Source of the DNA: Ochrobactrum sp. RH2CCR150
GTDB taxonomy: Bacteria; Pseudomonadota; Alphaproteobacteria; Rhizobiales; Rhizobiaceae
Reading direction: 5' to 3'
NCBI GenBank assembly: GCA_014138095.1
Contig: JACGXE010000013.1
Location: 46,335-110,334 of the forward strand
Length of the DNA: 64,000 nt
In this document: positions 1 through 8,655 of the stretch, piece after piece
How the letters are laid out: every line of letters starts with the position of its first letter
How positions within the stretch are numbered: the stretch's first letter is position 1
Translations under genes and position numbers: made by a program
Notes under the pieces: generated by a model
The model's input: only the letters and a program-made list of their open reading frames with translations
Database searches by the model: none
Told to the model about the DNA's origin: nothing

Positions 1-157
1 ATCAACGAACGAGGACCCAACTGATTCGGTAGTGGCGATTCCCCTGCCTTCGCCGGTCCTGACATATCGTTGCGATAATCTGCTCACGACCCGACGTCGC
101 CATTTCGAACGGCTTGCCCCGTGTTGTTCTTTTGGCGAGTAATTAGCCACACCGGCA

Positions 158-445
158 TTAGAATGCTGATCGTCGGGGGCCTATAGCGCAATTCTGGTTT
201 GGCAGGGCACTTCCGGCGGGTCCGACCGGAATTTCGTAATTGGAGCAAATTTGGTGGGACAGACTGATCCGACATTGCGAAAGATTCTGACCGTAAGTTA
301 GGAACAGGCTCGACCCGTCCTTTATAAGCGAAGGTAGCACCAATTCCAGATTGCCAGTCAAGAGAGACACGGAAAGAAATAGTCCTGCGATCACAGTTAA
401 TATCAGTGCTTCATACCATTGCTGGAATGCTCGTTCGACGTTCAC
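158..445 (-). CDS. small hypothetical membrane protein
   Basis: A 95-residue open frame from a GTG start, nine bases after the stop of the small gene at 455-685 and so possibly its operon partner. An AGGA sits four bases before the GTG. Residues about 12 to 42 are hydrophobic and could form one membrane segment or a signal anchor; the rest is polar and contains several cysteines. I do not recognise the family. The C-terminal third is rich in P, G, S and A and may not be real protein, so the call is weak. Confidence 0.35.
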   Translation of the reverse strand: MNVERAFQQWYEALILTVIAGLFLSVSLLTGNLELVLPSLIKDGSSLFLTYGQNLSQCRISLSHQICSNYEIPVGPAGSALPNQNCAIGPRRSAF

Positions 446-454
446 AGGTCCTGC

Positions 455-685
455 TCAACCAATTTTATATTGTGCCGTTAAGATCGCCAATTCGCTCATT
501 GTAAGGATCACAGTATATCGATACTGGGATGAACCACGGTCTCGACCATGAATGGCGCATGCAACGAAGCTGATCTGCAGCCCTCCGTCAGCTGTAGTTT
601 CTGTATGAGATTCTTTGAGCGCTTCGTTATAAATTGTAGCTGTATCTGCGCATTCACGCCTTGCGGCTCCGGCTTTGACAATCAT
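455..685 (-). CDS. small hypothetical protein
   Basis: A 76-residue frame beginning MIVKAG. The longer frame upstream (to 886) was rejected because a strong AAGGGGA ribosome site stands directly before this ATG. The protein is mixed alpha/beta in appearance, with two cysteines and no signal peptide or membrane segment. It resembles the many short conserved hypotheticals of Ochrobactrum-type genomes, but I cannot name a domain. The gene at 158-445 follows after nine bases, suggesting a two-gene transcript. Confidence 0.5.
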   Translation of the reverse strand: MIVKAGAARRECADTATIYNEALKESHTETTADGGLQISFVACAIHGRDRGSSQYRYTVILTMSELAILTAQYKIG

Positions 686-1378
686 TACATTCCCCTTAGT
701 TACTGTTTCCCGGAGCAATTGATAGTTATTTGAACTGCTTCCGAACGTTGCTATTTCGCTTCGCACTTTTATCAAACAACCAGAAGCGATGGTGGTTTCA
801 TTCTGTTTTGAGATGCCCGGTGAAAAAGGAGCCTGTAGGATCGATGGGCAGTCGGCACGCGTTTCCCATTCATAAACAGGCCACACCCCAGCCCTCCGCT
901 TCTGGGGATCGGCAAAATGTTCTGTTCAACGAAACTGGGCTCTGCGCTCTTGGAATGCCGCCTTTAATTGCCTAATCGTTACTTTCGCCGAACAGCCGGA
1001 TGAGCCCTTTTTGCGCTTAACCCGATGAGCTAATCCAGGGTTGAGCCTTTCAGAGCACCCTCCGGCTGTCTTGTGGCGTCAACTCGCGTCTCACGATTAT
1101 TTCCGAACTGAGTAAAGAATCCGAATGACTCAAGAAAGTGCGCAGCACAGGAAAGCCTACCGGGCCCAAAGGACCATAGCAAGCAATGGAAGACTTCACC
1201 CATCCTCATTGTTGCAGCAGCATTGCTGAAGTAATGTAGACTTGCCTACAGTAGCTGCTTTCGGTAAGTATATTATGGGTCTTTATACCAGTAATAGCAA
1301 GAAAACGTGGCCAGCCTTAATCGAAAGTTGATAGTCATGACCCGAAGGAGTTTTGAACCGTCCATGAGCCACTACAGA
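686..1378. other. gene-free stretch
   Basis: About 690 bases with no frame that carries a convincing start, ribosome site or recognisable protein. No strong terminator or repeat was seen. Confidence 0.5.
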
Positions 1379-1615
1379 TTACCTTATGGTCTTGTATTCA
1401 TGCATTTTCTCAATTTCGCGAATGAATTGCTCCGCAAATTGAGCTGTATCAATGTAGTCGTGCTCGTTCATTCCAAGATTGTGGTGACGCGTAAACACTG
1501 CCTTCAGTCGATCCAGAAACTTGGGCTCTGTCTCAGCCAGATGGCCGATAAGGACCTGAAGTATCTGTTCATGGGCCAGAACCTTACGTTCTAATGAGCT
1601 TGTATCATTCCTCAA
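1379..1615 (-). CDS. small conserved protein, third gene of micro-operon (copy 1)
   Basis: A 78-residue protein started at a TTG eight bases after GGGAG. The start is supported by its paralogue at 28217-28453, which has the same length and starts with GTG at the equivalent codon. The two share the N-terminal stretch LERKVLAHEQILQVLIGHLA and the pattern AETEPKFL-RLKAVFT-HH, then diverge before converging again at QYAEKFI-type residues. Predicted to be mostly helical and soluble. It overlaps the upstream gene (1605-1838) by 11 bases exactly as in copy 2, implying translational coupling. Function unknown. Confidence 0.65.
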   Translation of the reverse strand: MRNDTSSLERKVLAHEQILQVLIGHLAETEPKFLDRLKAVFTRHHNLGMNEHDYIDTAQFAEQFIREIEKMHEYKTIR

Positions 1616-1838
1616 TGGATTTACTCCCGGTCGACGCGTGGCGTGCAGTGCGAGAGCGGGAAAAGCCTCCGCACGCGCGACGAAGGATGTTTGCAAGCCT
1701 CGTCCAATCCCGGGAGGGCGCACTCATTTGTCGATGAGCATTTTTAAGGTCACCCGTACTGGCTGCCTGATCCTCTTCATGGCGCGGACGCACAGGGTGA
1801 TGGTGTTCTGGCGATGTGGATGGACGCTCCTCTTTCAT
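1605..1838 (-). CDS. small conserved protein, second gene of micro-operon (copy 1)
   Basis: A 77-residue basic protein with an AGGAGG ribosome site before its ATG. It pairs with the 77-residue protein at 27994-28227: both have an acidic RP-H-(E/D)ED stretch, a central S-(R/K)DW segment and the shared LANILRR-CGGFSRSR motif. The C-terminus is rich in R and S. In both copies it overlaps the following gene by 11 bases. It is neither membrane-bound nor exported by inspection. Function unknown; the basic C-terminus could bind nucleic acid (inference only). Confidence 0.6.
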   Translation of the reverse strand: MKEERPSTSPEHHHPVRPRHEEDQAASTGDLKNAHRQMSAPSRDWTRLANILRRACGGFSRSRTARHASTGSKSIEE

Positions 1839-1850
1839 TTCAGCCTCCTG

Positions 1851-2054
1851 TTATTGCACAATTGCACTCGCTCTAAAACGCTTTAGCAAGCGCAGTGCTA
1901 TACCCTGCGGCGAGCGCAGCGCTCGGCGGCCCCTCCCAACGGCTTGGCCTGGCCTGATGACCCAGCCGCCGAAGGTAAAACCAACAACCATTGTTGCAAT
2001 CGCACTAACTATCGCTCCGCCAAGAGCGGAATTTATCCAATGTGCATTTTTCAT
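1851..2054 (-). pseudogene. decayed first gene of micro-operon (copy 1)
   Basis: The first 30 or so residues match the 116-residue membrane protein at 27612-27962 (ALGGA-V-AIA----GF--GGWV). The frame then changes into an unrelated R-rich tail. In another reading frame the end of the region reads ALAKAF-stop, matching the ELAKAL-stop end of the intact copy, so the middle (roughly 75 codons) was lost in a deletion that also shifted frame. The next two genes remain open, so decay of copy 1 may be recent or only this product was dispensable. Confidence 0.65.
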
Positions 2055-2063
2055 GGTGAAATC

Positions 2064-2097
2064 CGATCTTCAACGATCGAACGCGCCTTATTGCGCG
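2064..2097 (-). promoter_or_regulatory. tandem stem-loop leader of micro-operon copy 1
   Basis: Two adjacent 16-base inverted repeats precede the ATG at 2054. The upstream one (2082-2097) reads CGCGC-AATAAG-GCGCG in the transcribed sense. The downstream one (2064-2079) reads CGATC-GTTGAA-GATCG and ends nine bases before the ATG. The same two elements, with identical spacing, stand before the paralogous gene at 27612, where the first has different but still pairing bases. There is no clear Shine-Dalgarno between hairpin and ATG. Confidence 0.6.
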
Positions 2098-2604
2098 CTG
2101 AGATGTATCATACCACTCTTATTGGGATAACTTGCACGAATTCTACCTGCATGGAAACCTTGGCTTCCGCGTGTTTGTGCGGCGAAAGCCCGAAGGAATC
2201 GTGCCACAGTTCAGGAGGTGCGACCCCATCACTATCCCTTACAATATTCTGCATGCATCACACAATCCAAAGGTAGATTAATAGTTTTCCGCTATCGCGA
2301 ATACTAGCTCATTTATCGAGCTTCACTTGACACGTGGAAAACCTGATCTGTCAACCAGTCAGATGCACAGTATTTTAAATACCATCCAAGAGCTTTTTTT
2401 GAACACAACGCAGCTTCCGTCAACGCAACCGACGGTGAAGGCGCACCTGTTCCACCCTCGCAGGGTGAGACCTGTAGCTGCAGACGAAACATGTCTTGAG
2501 GCCGTCCGATATTTTGTGCAGAAATGGGTTTGGACTAGCCCCTCCCGCTATGCTTGATCAAGTGTGATTTTTTAGTTCCGGCCAAGAGGCAGAGAAGCAC
2601 TTCC
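2098..2604. other. gene-free stretch between micro-operon copy 1 and ABC operon
   Basis: About 500 bases holding the presumed promoter of the leftward micro-operon and the downstream end of the ABC operon. No coding frame is convincing and no clear terminator was found. Confidence 0.45.
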
Positions 2605-3744
2605 CTAAAGAAAGGCTTCTTCGGCGTAATTTTCACTTATCAAGCGCGTGGGTGCGGTGTTGGTGGCGACGCATTGCGTTTCAATTCTCTTGCCGGTGTA
2701 GCGATCGAACAGGTGCCAGGCGTCTGGCGCGATATCAAGTCTGACGGGTTCGCCATCCCGGCGGATGTCCTCGGCAGACAAGATAACGGCCAGTTCATGC
2801 ACGCCGAGCGCACAATAAGCCACGCGTGCGTTTCCCAACTCCTCGATGAAGTCAACGGTTGCAGGTGCACCGTGGCTTTGTTCGCCTGCAGAACTTATTT
2901 TTTCAGGTCGCACACCGATGGTAAGGAGCGTGCCTTCCGGCAAAGCGGGAGCAAGGAGTACGGGTTCACTGCCTTCTCCATTGATTGTCACGCGACCTTT
3001 TGGTCCGACGGTGGCGGGCAACAGGTTCATTGCCGGAGCGCCGAGAAATCCGGCGACGAAGGCTGATGCAGGCTTTTTGTAAATTTCGCCTGGAGCTCCG
3101 ATTTGCTCAACCCGACCGCCATTCATCACGATCAGTATGTCGGCGAGTGTCATCGCTTCAACCTGATCATGAGTGACGAAAATCGATGTGGCTTTCAGCC
3201 GCTTGTGCAAGCGCTTGATCTCGATACGCATCTGCACGCGCAATAATGCATCAAGATTGCTCAAAGGTTCATCGAACAGGAAAACATCCGGTTCGCGCAC
3301 AATGGCACGACCCATGGCCACACGCTGGCGCTGGCCGCCGGACAATTGCGCCGGACGTCGGTCCAGATAGTCGGTCAGATTGAGAATAGCGGCTGTTTCC
3401 CCCACCCGTCGTTCGATTTCGCCTTTGGGTACTTTGGCGATACGAAGAGGATAACCAATATTCTGACGCACAGTCATATGCGGATAGAGCGCATAGTTTT
3501 GAAACACCATGGCGCAACCACGATCCGCCGGATCAACATCGTTCATGAAGGCACCGCCGATGGAAATAGCCCCCGACGAAATATCCTCAAGCCCGGCGAT
3601 CATCCGAAGCAACGTTGATTTTCCGCATCCCGATGGACCGACAATCACCGCGAACTGACCATGTGGGACCTGCATTTCAATGCCATGCAGTACTGGTTTA
3701 CCGTCATAGGTCTTGCGCAAATCAGAAATAACAATATCAGTCAT
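2605..3744 (-). CDS. ugpC: ABC importer ATP-binding subunit, UgpC/MalK type
   Basis: This 379-residue ATPase would energise the importer encoded just upstream. Walker A (GPSGCGKST) is at about residues 36-44, the LSGGQ signature at 134-138, Walker B VFLFDEP at 154-160 and the switch histidine at about 192. A C-terminal OB-type regulatory domain follows, as in the MalK/UgpC/MsmK group. It is last in the leftward operon and directly abuts the phosphatase gene, sharing one base. Length and architecture are normal for CUT1-family ATPases. The symbol reflects the subfamily; substrate is not proven to be glycerol-3-phosphate. Confidence 0.85.
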   Translation of the reverse strand: MTDIVISDLRKTYDGKPVLHGIEMQVPHGQFAVIVGPSGCGKSTLLRMIAGLEDISSGAISIGGAFMNDVDPADRGCAMVFQNYALYPHMTVRQNIGYPLRIAKVPKGEIERRVGETAAILNLTDYLDRRPAQLSGGQRQRVAMGRAIVREPDVFLFDEPLSNLDALLRVQMRIEIKRLHKRLKATSIFVTHDQVEAMTLADILIVMNGGRVEQIGAPGEIYKKPASAFVAGFLGAPAMNLLPATVGPKGRVTINGEGSEPVLLAPALPEGTLLTIGVRPEKISSAGEQSHGAPATVDFIEELGNARVAYCALGVHELAVILSAEDIRRDGEPVRLDIAPDAWHLFDRYTGKRIETQCVATNTAPTRLISENYAEEAFL

Positions 3745-4484
3745 CAGAGGTCTCCATACATGAGACGGTGGCGCAAAAGCTCGGCAGTGTCGGGGCGCAG
3801 TCCACTCTTCGCCAGATAATCCGTAGCAGAACCATAATGTCGATCTATGTAACTGATCGTGTCAGCCATGGTGCGGGGCTCAGCGGCGAGAAGCGGACGG
3901 AAGCTTTCCAGATCTGTCCCCTGCAGTGCAGCATGGGCGAGAATATCATCGATCATCGGCGCTATCATGGGGCCAGTCAGCGCGTAATCTTCGACGATGA
4001 GATCAGCACTGACACCCGCCAGCGCCAAAAGCAATGCGGCAATGATGCCTGTGCGATCCTTGCCAGCCGTGCAGTGAAAGAGCACAATTCCCTGCGGTGC
4101 TTCCGCAATCAGGGTCAGCACGCGAACGATTTCAACTGGACGATGGTTCAGCGCCTTGATGTAGAGATCGTAAAGCACATCGCCCTTTTCACCTGGTTCC
4201 GGGATAAGAGCTTCGAACAGTGAGACATTGTGGTAAGCGACCGTCGGATTGACATAAAACGGGTCGGGCTGGGATACCAGTTCCCGGTCATGGCGCAGAT
4301 CAATCACCGTGGTGACACCCTCGTCCACCAGCAGGGCCATGCCTGCCGCATCGAGCCGATGCAAACCATCAGCCCGAAACATGCGACGCCATTGGGTTTC
4401 GCCATCCAGACCGGTGTAGCCGCCGAGATCGCGAATATTGAAGGTGCCCACAACCGGGATATGGCGGGTATGTTTCATGTGCAT
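3744..4484 (-). CDS. tyrosine-protein-phosphatase-fold enzyme
   Basis: A 246-residue protein with the active-site signature HCTAGKDRTG (nucleophile about Cys138, Arg144) and an N-terminal FNIRDLGGY motif, both typical of the Y_phosphatase3 family. Enzymes of this family hydrolyse phosphotyrosine, phosphoinositides or small phosphomonoesters. The ATG at 4484 shares one base with the stop of the permease gene, so the start is fixed by translational coupling; the longer frame upstream lies inside the permease. No signal peptide, so it acts in the cytoplasm. Its place inside an importer operon next to a phosphodiesterase suggests that it removes phosphate from the imported compound or its product (inference). 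Confidence 0.8.
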   Translation of the reverse strand: MHMKHTRHIPVVGTFNIRDLGGYTGLDGETQWRRMFRADGLHRLDAAGMALLVDEGVTTVIDLRHDRELVSQPDPFYVNPTVAYHNVSLFEALIPEPGEKGDVLYDLYIKALNHRPVEIVRVLTLIAEAPQGIVLFHCTAGKDRTGIIAALLLALAGVSADLIVEDYALTGPMIAPMIDDILAHAALQGTDLESFRPLLAAEPRTMADTISYIDRHYGSATDYLAKSGLRPDTAELLRHRLMYGDL

Positions 4485-5362
4485 CAACGAATTCCTGATT
4501 TCATAAAAGATTGGACGACCTGCCGTTGCAGAACGATATAGATAAGCAGAATGGGAAGACTGGCCATGGTGGAGGCCGCCATAAGTGGACCCCATTGATT
4601 GCCTTCGCTTGTCATGAACATTTGTATGCCAATCTGCACCACGCTGTTTTCAGCTTTGCGTGATAGAAGCAGCGGCCAGAAATATTCGTTCCAGGTCGAA
4701 ATAAAGATCAAAATCGCCAGCGAGGCGATGGTGCCACGCAGATTTGGCGCGACGACTTCCCAAAGAATGCGCCAGCTTCGCGCGCCATCCACACGCGCTG
4801 CCTCGAACACTTCCTTGGGAAAACCGCGCATGGATTGGGTGAGCAGAAGAATCGCCAGTGCAGAGGCAAAATGCGGCAAGATCAACGCGACCACGCTGTT
4901 GAGAAGCCCCATTCGTGCAACCAGGAGATAGTTCGGAATCATCACGACTTGAAACGGCACAAGCCAGGTCAGCGTGATGATCGTATAAACAAATTTGTCG
5001 AAACGAAACCGGAAGCGTGCAAATGCGTAGGCGGCGAGCAAGCCGGTAATGAGCTGGATCACAGTGACGACAGCAGAGACGAGAAGCGTATTGCCCAGCA
5101 TGCGCATGATCGGAATGGTGTTGAGCGCATAGGCATAGTTATCCAGTGACACAGCGCTCGGCCACAGGCTCGCCTCGAAGAGCGCATTGGCCGGGCGCAA
5201 CGATGTAACGACCATCCAGTAAACGGGAAAAAGGCAGATCAGCGACAGGAGAACCATCGTTGCATGGCCGAAGCCTGTTTGCACAAACGATTGGGCCTTG
5301 TTCCTGCGGCGTAAGCGCGCCCTTCCCGTCGCCTTAGTCTGTAGGACTGCTTCAATTGTCAT
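4484..5362 (-). CDS. ugpE: ABC importer permease, UgpE/MalG type
   Basis: A 292-residue inner-membrane protein with about six hydrophobic segments and the EAA loop EAARVDGARSWRILWEVVAP that contacts the ATPase. It starts at MTIEAV, overlapping the end of the other permease gene by 11 bases; the longer frame to 5566 only reads through that neighbour. It belongs to the CUT1 (carbohydrate and glycerol-3-phosphate) permease family and would form the channel with the product of 5352-6284. Confidence 0.85.
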   Translation of the reverse strand: MTIEAVLQTKATGRARLRRRNKAQSFVQTGFGHATMVLLSLICLFPVYWMVVTSLRPANALFEASLWPSAVSLDNYAYALNTIPIMRMLGNTLLVSAVVTVIQLITGLLAAYAFARFRFRFDKFVYTIITLTWLVPFQVVMIPNYLLVARMGLLNSVVALILPHFASALAILLLTQSMRGFPKEVFEAARVDGARSWRILWEVVAPNLRGTIASLAILIFISTWNEYFWPLLLSRKAENSVVQIGIQMFMTSEGNQWGPLMAASTMASLPILLIYIVLQRQVVQSFMKSGIR

Positions 5363-6284
5363 GGAACGAATACCTGTCGATGAGACGGAAAAGGACAAAA
5401 GCAACAACGCTGAAGCCCAGGAACAGAATGACCGCGGCAGCAGAACTCCAGCCAACCGACATCGACGAGAACCCGAAATCCCACAGCAGATAATAGATAT
5501 TGGAGGTCGCACCCAAGGGACCACCACCTGTGAGAACGTTGATGTAGGTAAAGCTCCATTGCGCACCGAGCAGGATGGTCATCATGACAAGAAACAACAC
5601 AGACGACCGCAGAAGCGGCAGACGCACGTCACGGATTATTTCCCACTGATTTGCACCGTCCATTCGCGCAGCCTCAATCAATGACGGATTGATATTCGCG
5701 TTAGCCGCAGAGAGGATCAAAGTGGAAAAACCGATCAGTTTCCATCCTGTGATGCCGATCACCGTCCAGATCGCGAGCGATGGATCAGTCAGAAATTTGA
5801 CCGGCCCCAAGCCCAGTATTTGCAGAACCGTGTTGACGAGGCCATAGCCGGGATCGAGTAGCCATCGCCACAAGGCAGCGGCTACGACAGGGGCAATAAT
5901 CATCGGAACAAAGATGATAGCGCGATAGACGGTACGCGCCCGGGCCGGTAAATCATGAGTGTAGATGGCGAGCGCCAGTGGTATCAGTACAGAAAGCGGT
6001 AGCAATCCAAGCACATAAATGCCGGTGTTGCTCAGTGCCTGCCAGAATTTCGGCAGGGAAAAAATGCGCAGATAGTTGTCCCATCCGACAAAGACCTGCG
6101 GCGCGGTTGGCAACATATTCCAGCGATAGAAGGAAAGCCGGAATGCGTCCACCAGAGGCCAATAGACCCAGATGGTGAGCGTGAGCAGCGCCGGTATCAG
6201 GTAGAGCCAAGGAGCAAGCGGGGAGCGGGAAGCTTTTCGCAGTACTACCGTGCGGACGGGAGTTGAGGAAGAAAGCAGCGCCAT
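5352..6284 (-). CDS. ugpA: ABC importer permease, UgpA/MalF type
   Basis: A 310-residue membrane protein with six predicted hydrophobic segments and the EAA loop EAARMDGANQWEIIRDVRLP near residue 215. It is the first permease after the binding-protein gene, from which it is separated by a strong hairpin (6286-6330). CUT1-type inner-membrane subunit, pairing with the following permease. Confidence 0.85.
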   Translation of the reverse strand: MALLSSSTPVRTVVLRKASRSPLAPWLYLIPALLTLTIWVYWPLVDAFRLSFYRWNMLPTAPQVFVGWDNYLRIFSLPKFWQALSNTGIYVLGLLPLSVLIPLALAIYTHDLPARARTVYRAIIFVPMIIAPVVAAALWRWLLDPGYGLVNTVLQILGLGPVKFLTDPSLAIWTVIGITGWKLIGFSTLILSAANANINPSLIEAARMDGANQWEIIRDVRLPLLRSSVLFLVMMTILLGAQWSFTYINVLTGGGPLGATSNIYYLLWDFGFSSMSVGWSSAAAVILFLGFSVVAFVLFRLIDRYSFHDN

Positions 6285-6285
6285 T

Positions 6286-6330
6286 GTCGGCCTTTCAAAA
6301 AGGCGGCCCGCCTTGAAACGACGGGCCGAC
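6286..6330 (-). promoter_or_regulatory. intergenic hairpin between binding-protein and permease genes
   Basis: Outer arms GTCGGCC (6286-6292) and GGCCGAC (6324-6330) enclose a second inverted repeat, AAGGCGG and CCGCCTT. There is no U-run after it in the operon direction, so it is more likely an mRNA-stabilising or attenuating structure than a full terminator. This is common where an abundant binding protein must be made in excess over its permeases. Confidence 0.55.
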
Positions 6331-6335
6331 GAGAA

Positions 6336-7625
6336 TTAAGGCATAAGAGCCTGCGCGTTCGTCTGAGCATCCACTAGCGTTTGCTGTACATCACCGATTC
6401 CAAAGATCGATGCTTCAACGCCGTCCATCATGGTCTTGATGATTTGTACATAGTTCGGGCCAGGCATCGGATCCCATGGCTCCAGGCGCGAAAGCTGGTC
6501 GAGATTAGGCGCCACAAGAGGATGGGCCTTGACCCACTCCCCCAGATATTGTGGGTCGTTGACAATATCAGGCCGAAGCGGCAGGTAACCAATCTCCGAG
6601 GTCACGATGGTGTAACCGTGTTTGGAGGTGAGAAACTTCGTCAGCTCCCAGGCAGCGCGCTGCTTGAGCGGATCATCGGTATGAATGGTGAGCGCACTAC
6701 CCGAATTGTTGGGTCTGGTCGGCTTGTCGCCAAATTGCGGCATGGGAGCGGCTCGAAGCTCAAACTTATCCTTGGCCCCAGCGATAAGCGCGCCTTGAAT
6801 GGCGCTTGTCATAAGATACATGCCAACCTTGCCGGCGGCCATGTTCTCCAGCTGGCTGTTAAAATCCAGATTCTCGTAGACGCCTGCATCATGCAGATCG
6901 CGGAGCATTTTCACCGCTTCAACGGCTTCCGGCTCAGCGAATTTCAGCGTCTTTCGATCGCGGGAGATCACCTCCCCACCGTTTGAGCGCACGACACCTT
7001 GCAGCAACCAGTCATAGTTGGCGGGGCCGGTGATGCCCGCGGCAAACCCCATATTGCCAGCGTTCTTGATGGCGAGCGCAGCCTGCTTCAGCTCATCCCA
7101 ATTGCGCGGTGGCTTTTCCGGATCGAGACCAGCTTTACGGAACAGGTCAGCATTGTAAAACAAGACAGGCGTCGAAAACGTATAAGGGACGCCATAGGTC
7201 TTTCCCTCGATAACGCCTAGCTTCAGCCCGTTCGGGCTCATACCTTCAAAATGGCTGGCCAATTCCTGCGCGGGGACAATATCTTCCAGCGCTTTCGCAC
7301 CATAATTCTCCCGCGCATAGTCGAGCGACATGAAGCCAGTCTGGGCCAAATCGACGGGCAGACCGGCAGCCAGATCGGCCTGAATACGGCTGGTGTCAGC
7401 GGCAGAATATGGCACACCCTGTACTGTGACGTTCGGGTTCGCTGCCATGAATTCAGCGATCATTTTCCTGGTCGCTTCCGCGCCGTTACCGGCGGAAGCA
7501 AGATTATAATTGTAGAATGTTATTGTAACCGGCTTGTCCACTTGCGCCGACATCGGCTCCGCGATCGCGGGCCAGGTCAGCCCCACCGCGAGAGCGCCTA
7601 AAACTATCTTCTTAAGCATGGTCAT
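6336..7625 (-). CDS. ugpB: ABC importer periplasmic binding protein, UgpB type
   Basis: A 429-residue family-1 extracellular solute-binding protein. The N-terminus has a classical signal peptide (basic start, hydrophobic core, cut near AIAEP). Two in-frame ATGs lie two codons apart; the ribosome site AAAGAAG suits either. Internal features such as GKTYGVPY and a W-ELTKFLTS segment are typical of UgpB-like proteins. It follows the phosphodiesterase gene by 20 bases. The ligand cannot be read from sequence; the operon points to a phosphorylated glycerol or similar compound. Confidence 0.82.
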   Translation of the reverse strand: MTMLKKIVLGALAVGLTWPAIAEPMSAQVDKPVTITFYNYNLASAGNGAEATRKMIAEFMAANPNVTVQGVPYSAADTSRIQADLAAGLPVDLAQTGFMSLDYARENYGAKALEDIVPAQELASHFEGMSPNGLKLGVIEGKTYGVPYTFSTPVLFYNADLFRKAGLDPEKPPRNWDELKQAALAIKNAGNMGFAAGITGPANYDWLLQGVVRSNGGEVISRDRKTLKFAEPEAVEAVKMLRDLHDAGVYENLDFNSQLENMAAGKVGMYLMTSAIQGALIAGAKDKFELRAAPMPQFGDKPTRPNNSGSALTIHTDDPLKQRAAWELTKFLTSKHGYTIVTSEIGYLPLRPDIVNDPQYLGEWVKAHPLVAPNLDQLSRLEPWDPMPGPNYVQIIKTMMDGVEASIFGIGDVQQTLVDAQTNAQALMP

Positions 7626-7645
7626 AGCTTCTTTCGCGTTGGAAA

Positions 7646-8515
7646 TTATTCGGCGGCCAGCGCGTCGGCTTCGTAGCGGCGGATCACTTCAGCCATGCCG
7701 GCAAAGGTGAAGCTGTGCAGCTCGCGACGCGTGGATGGCTGCGGTGCGAAAGTGATGCTGAGGCCCGACGGACGAAGCGTGCCGATGGCAAAGGAAGAGC
7801 CCTCCAGCATGCGAAGTCCTTCATGCAGCCACAAGACGTCGGTGGCGGCATGCTGACCAACCCCCACGACAACCGGAATACCGTACCAATTGCTCACCCG
7901 GTCATAATGAATATGCCCCGACAAAATGCCGATGACGTCGTGACCTTTGACAGCCTGGCGCAACGCCTCTGTGTCGGCATAGCCGAGCGATTCCCATTCC
8001 ATGCCTTCATCGTCGGTATCGAGCGCTGGCGCGTGATGCATGACCAAAAGCTTGGGAAGACCCTCGTGGCGGGCAAGCTCCGCTTTAAGCCAATCGATCT
8101 GGCCTTCTTCGAAGAAACCGCCGATCTTTCCGGGAACGCTCGTGTCGAGCGCGATGACGTGAATGCCGTGCAGGACCTGCGCATGATCGTATGGCGCATT
8201 GATATTGTCGACGCGCCCGAGCATGGTTGGATAAAAACCATCGCGACGGTCGTGATTGCCAAGGGCGTAGACCACGGGCATGGCAAGTTCAGCTTCGGCC
8301 ATGAGGCGCTTCAATTGCTCGTAGCTGCCTGCGTCACCGCGATTGGTCAGGTCGCCGCTGACGACCATGAAACGTGGCTGCGGCGTGAGCGTCTTGATTT
8401 CAGCCAGGATGCGCGCCAGCGTCGTCGTCGTGTCGGAATAGAGATGATCGTCTTCAACCTCTGGATTGCCGATATGAAGATCGGTGAGATGGATGAAGGT
8501 TACGGGCTCTGACAT
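7646..8515 (-). CDS. calcineurin-like metallophosphoesterase (GpdQ/CpdA type)
   Basis: A 289-residue class III phosphodiesterase with the full two-metal signature: DLH at 12-14, GDLTN from 54, GNHD at 86-89, a histidine pair at 160-161 and GHIH at 200-203. Relatives hydrolyse cyclic nucleotides or glycerophosphodiesters. No signal peptide, so cytoplasmic. It is the first gene of the leftward importer operon and divergent from the TetR gene. Together with the phosphatase downstream it would turn an imported phosphodiester into alcohol plus phosphate (inference). Substrate preference cannot be decided from sequence. Confidence 0.83.
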   Translation of the reverse strand: MSEPVTFIHLTDLHIGNPEVEDDHLYSDTTTTLARILAEIKTLTPQPRFMVVSGDLTNRGDAGSYEQLKRLMAEAELAMPVVYALGNHDRRDGFYPTMLGRVDNINAPYDHAQVLHGIHVIALDTSVPGKIGGFFEEGQIDWLKAELARHEGLPKLLVMHHAPALDTDDEGMEWESLGYADTEALRQAVKGHDVIGILSGHIHYDRVSNWYGIPVVVGVGQHAATDVLWLHEGLRMLEGSSFAIGTLRPSGLSITFAPQPSTRRELHSFTFAGMAEVIRRYEADALAAE

Positions 8516-8633
8516 GGAGGGCTCCTGGATCGATTTTATCGACAGTGGTTTGCGGGTTCACAGTGAATTGTCACGCCACCAATTTTGGACTTGCGTGCGG
8601 TCGTCGACATCGATAGCGTCGGCTTATGACAAA

Positions 8634-8651
8634 TGAATGAAGGTTCATTCA
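8634..8651. promoter_or_regulatory. probable TetR operator
   Basis: Perfect 18-base palindrome TGAATGAA-GG-TTCATTCA ending four bases before the ATG of the TetR gene and 118 bases before the divergent phosphodiesterase gene. Size and symmetry fit a TetR-dimer site; binding there would repress the regulator and perhaps the operon. Confidence 0.65.
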
Positions 8652-8655
8652 GTTT

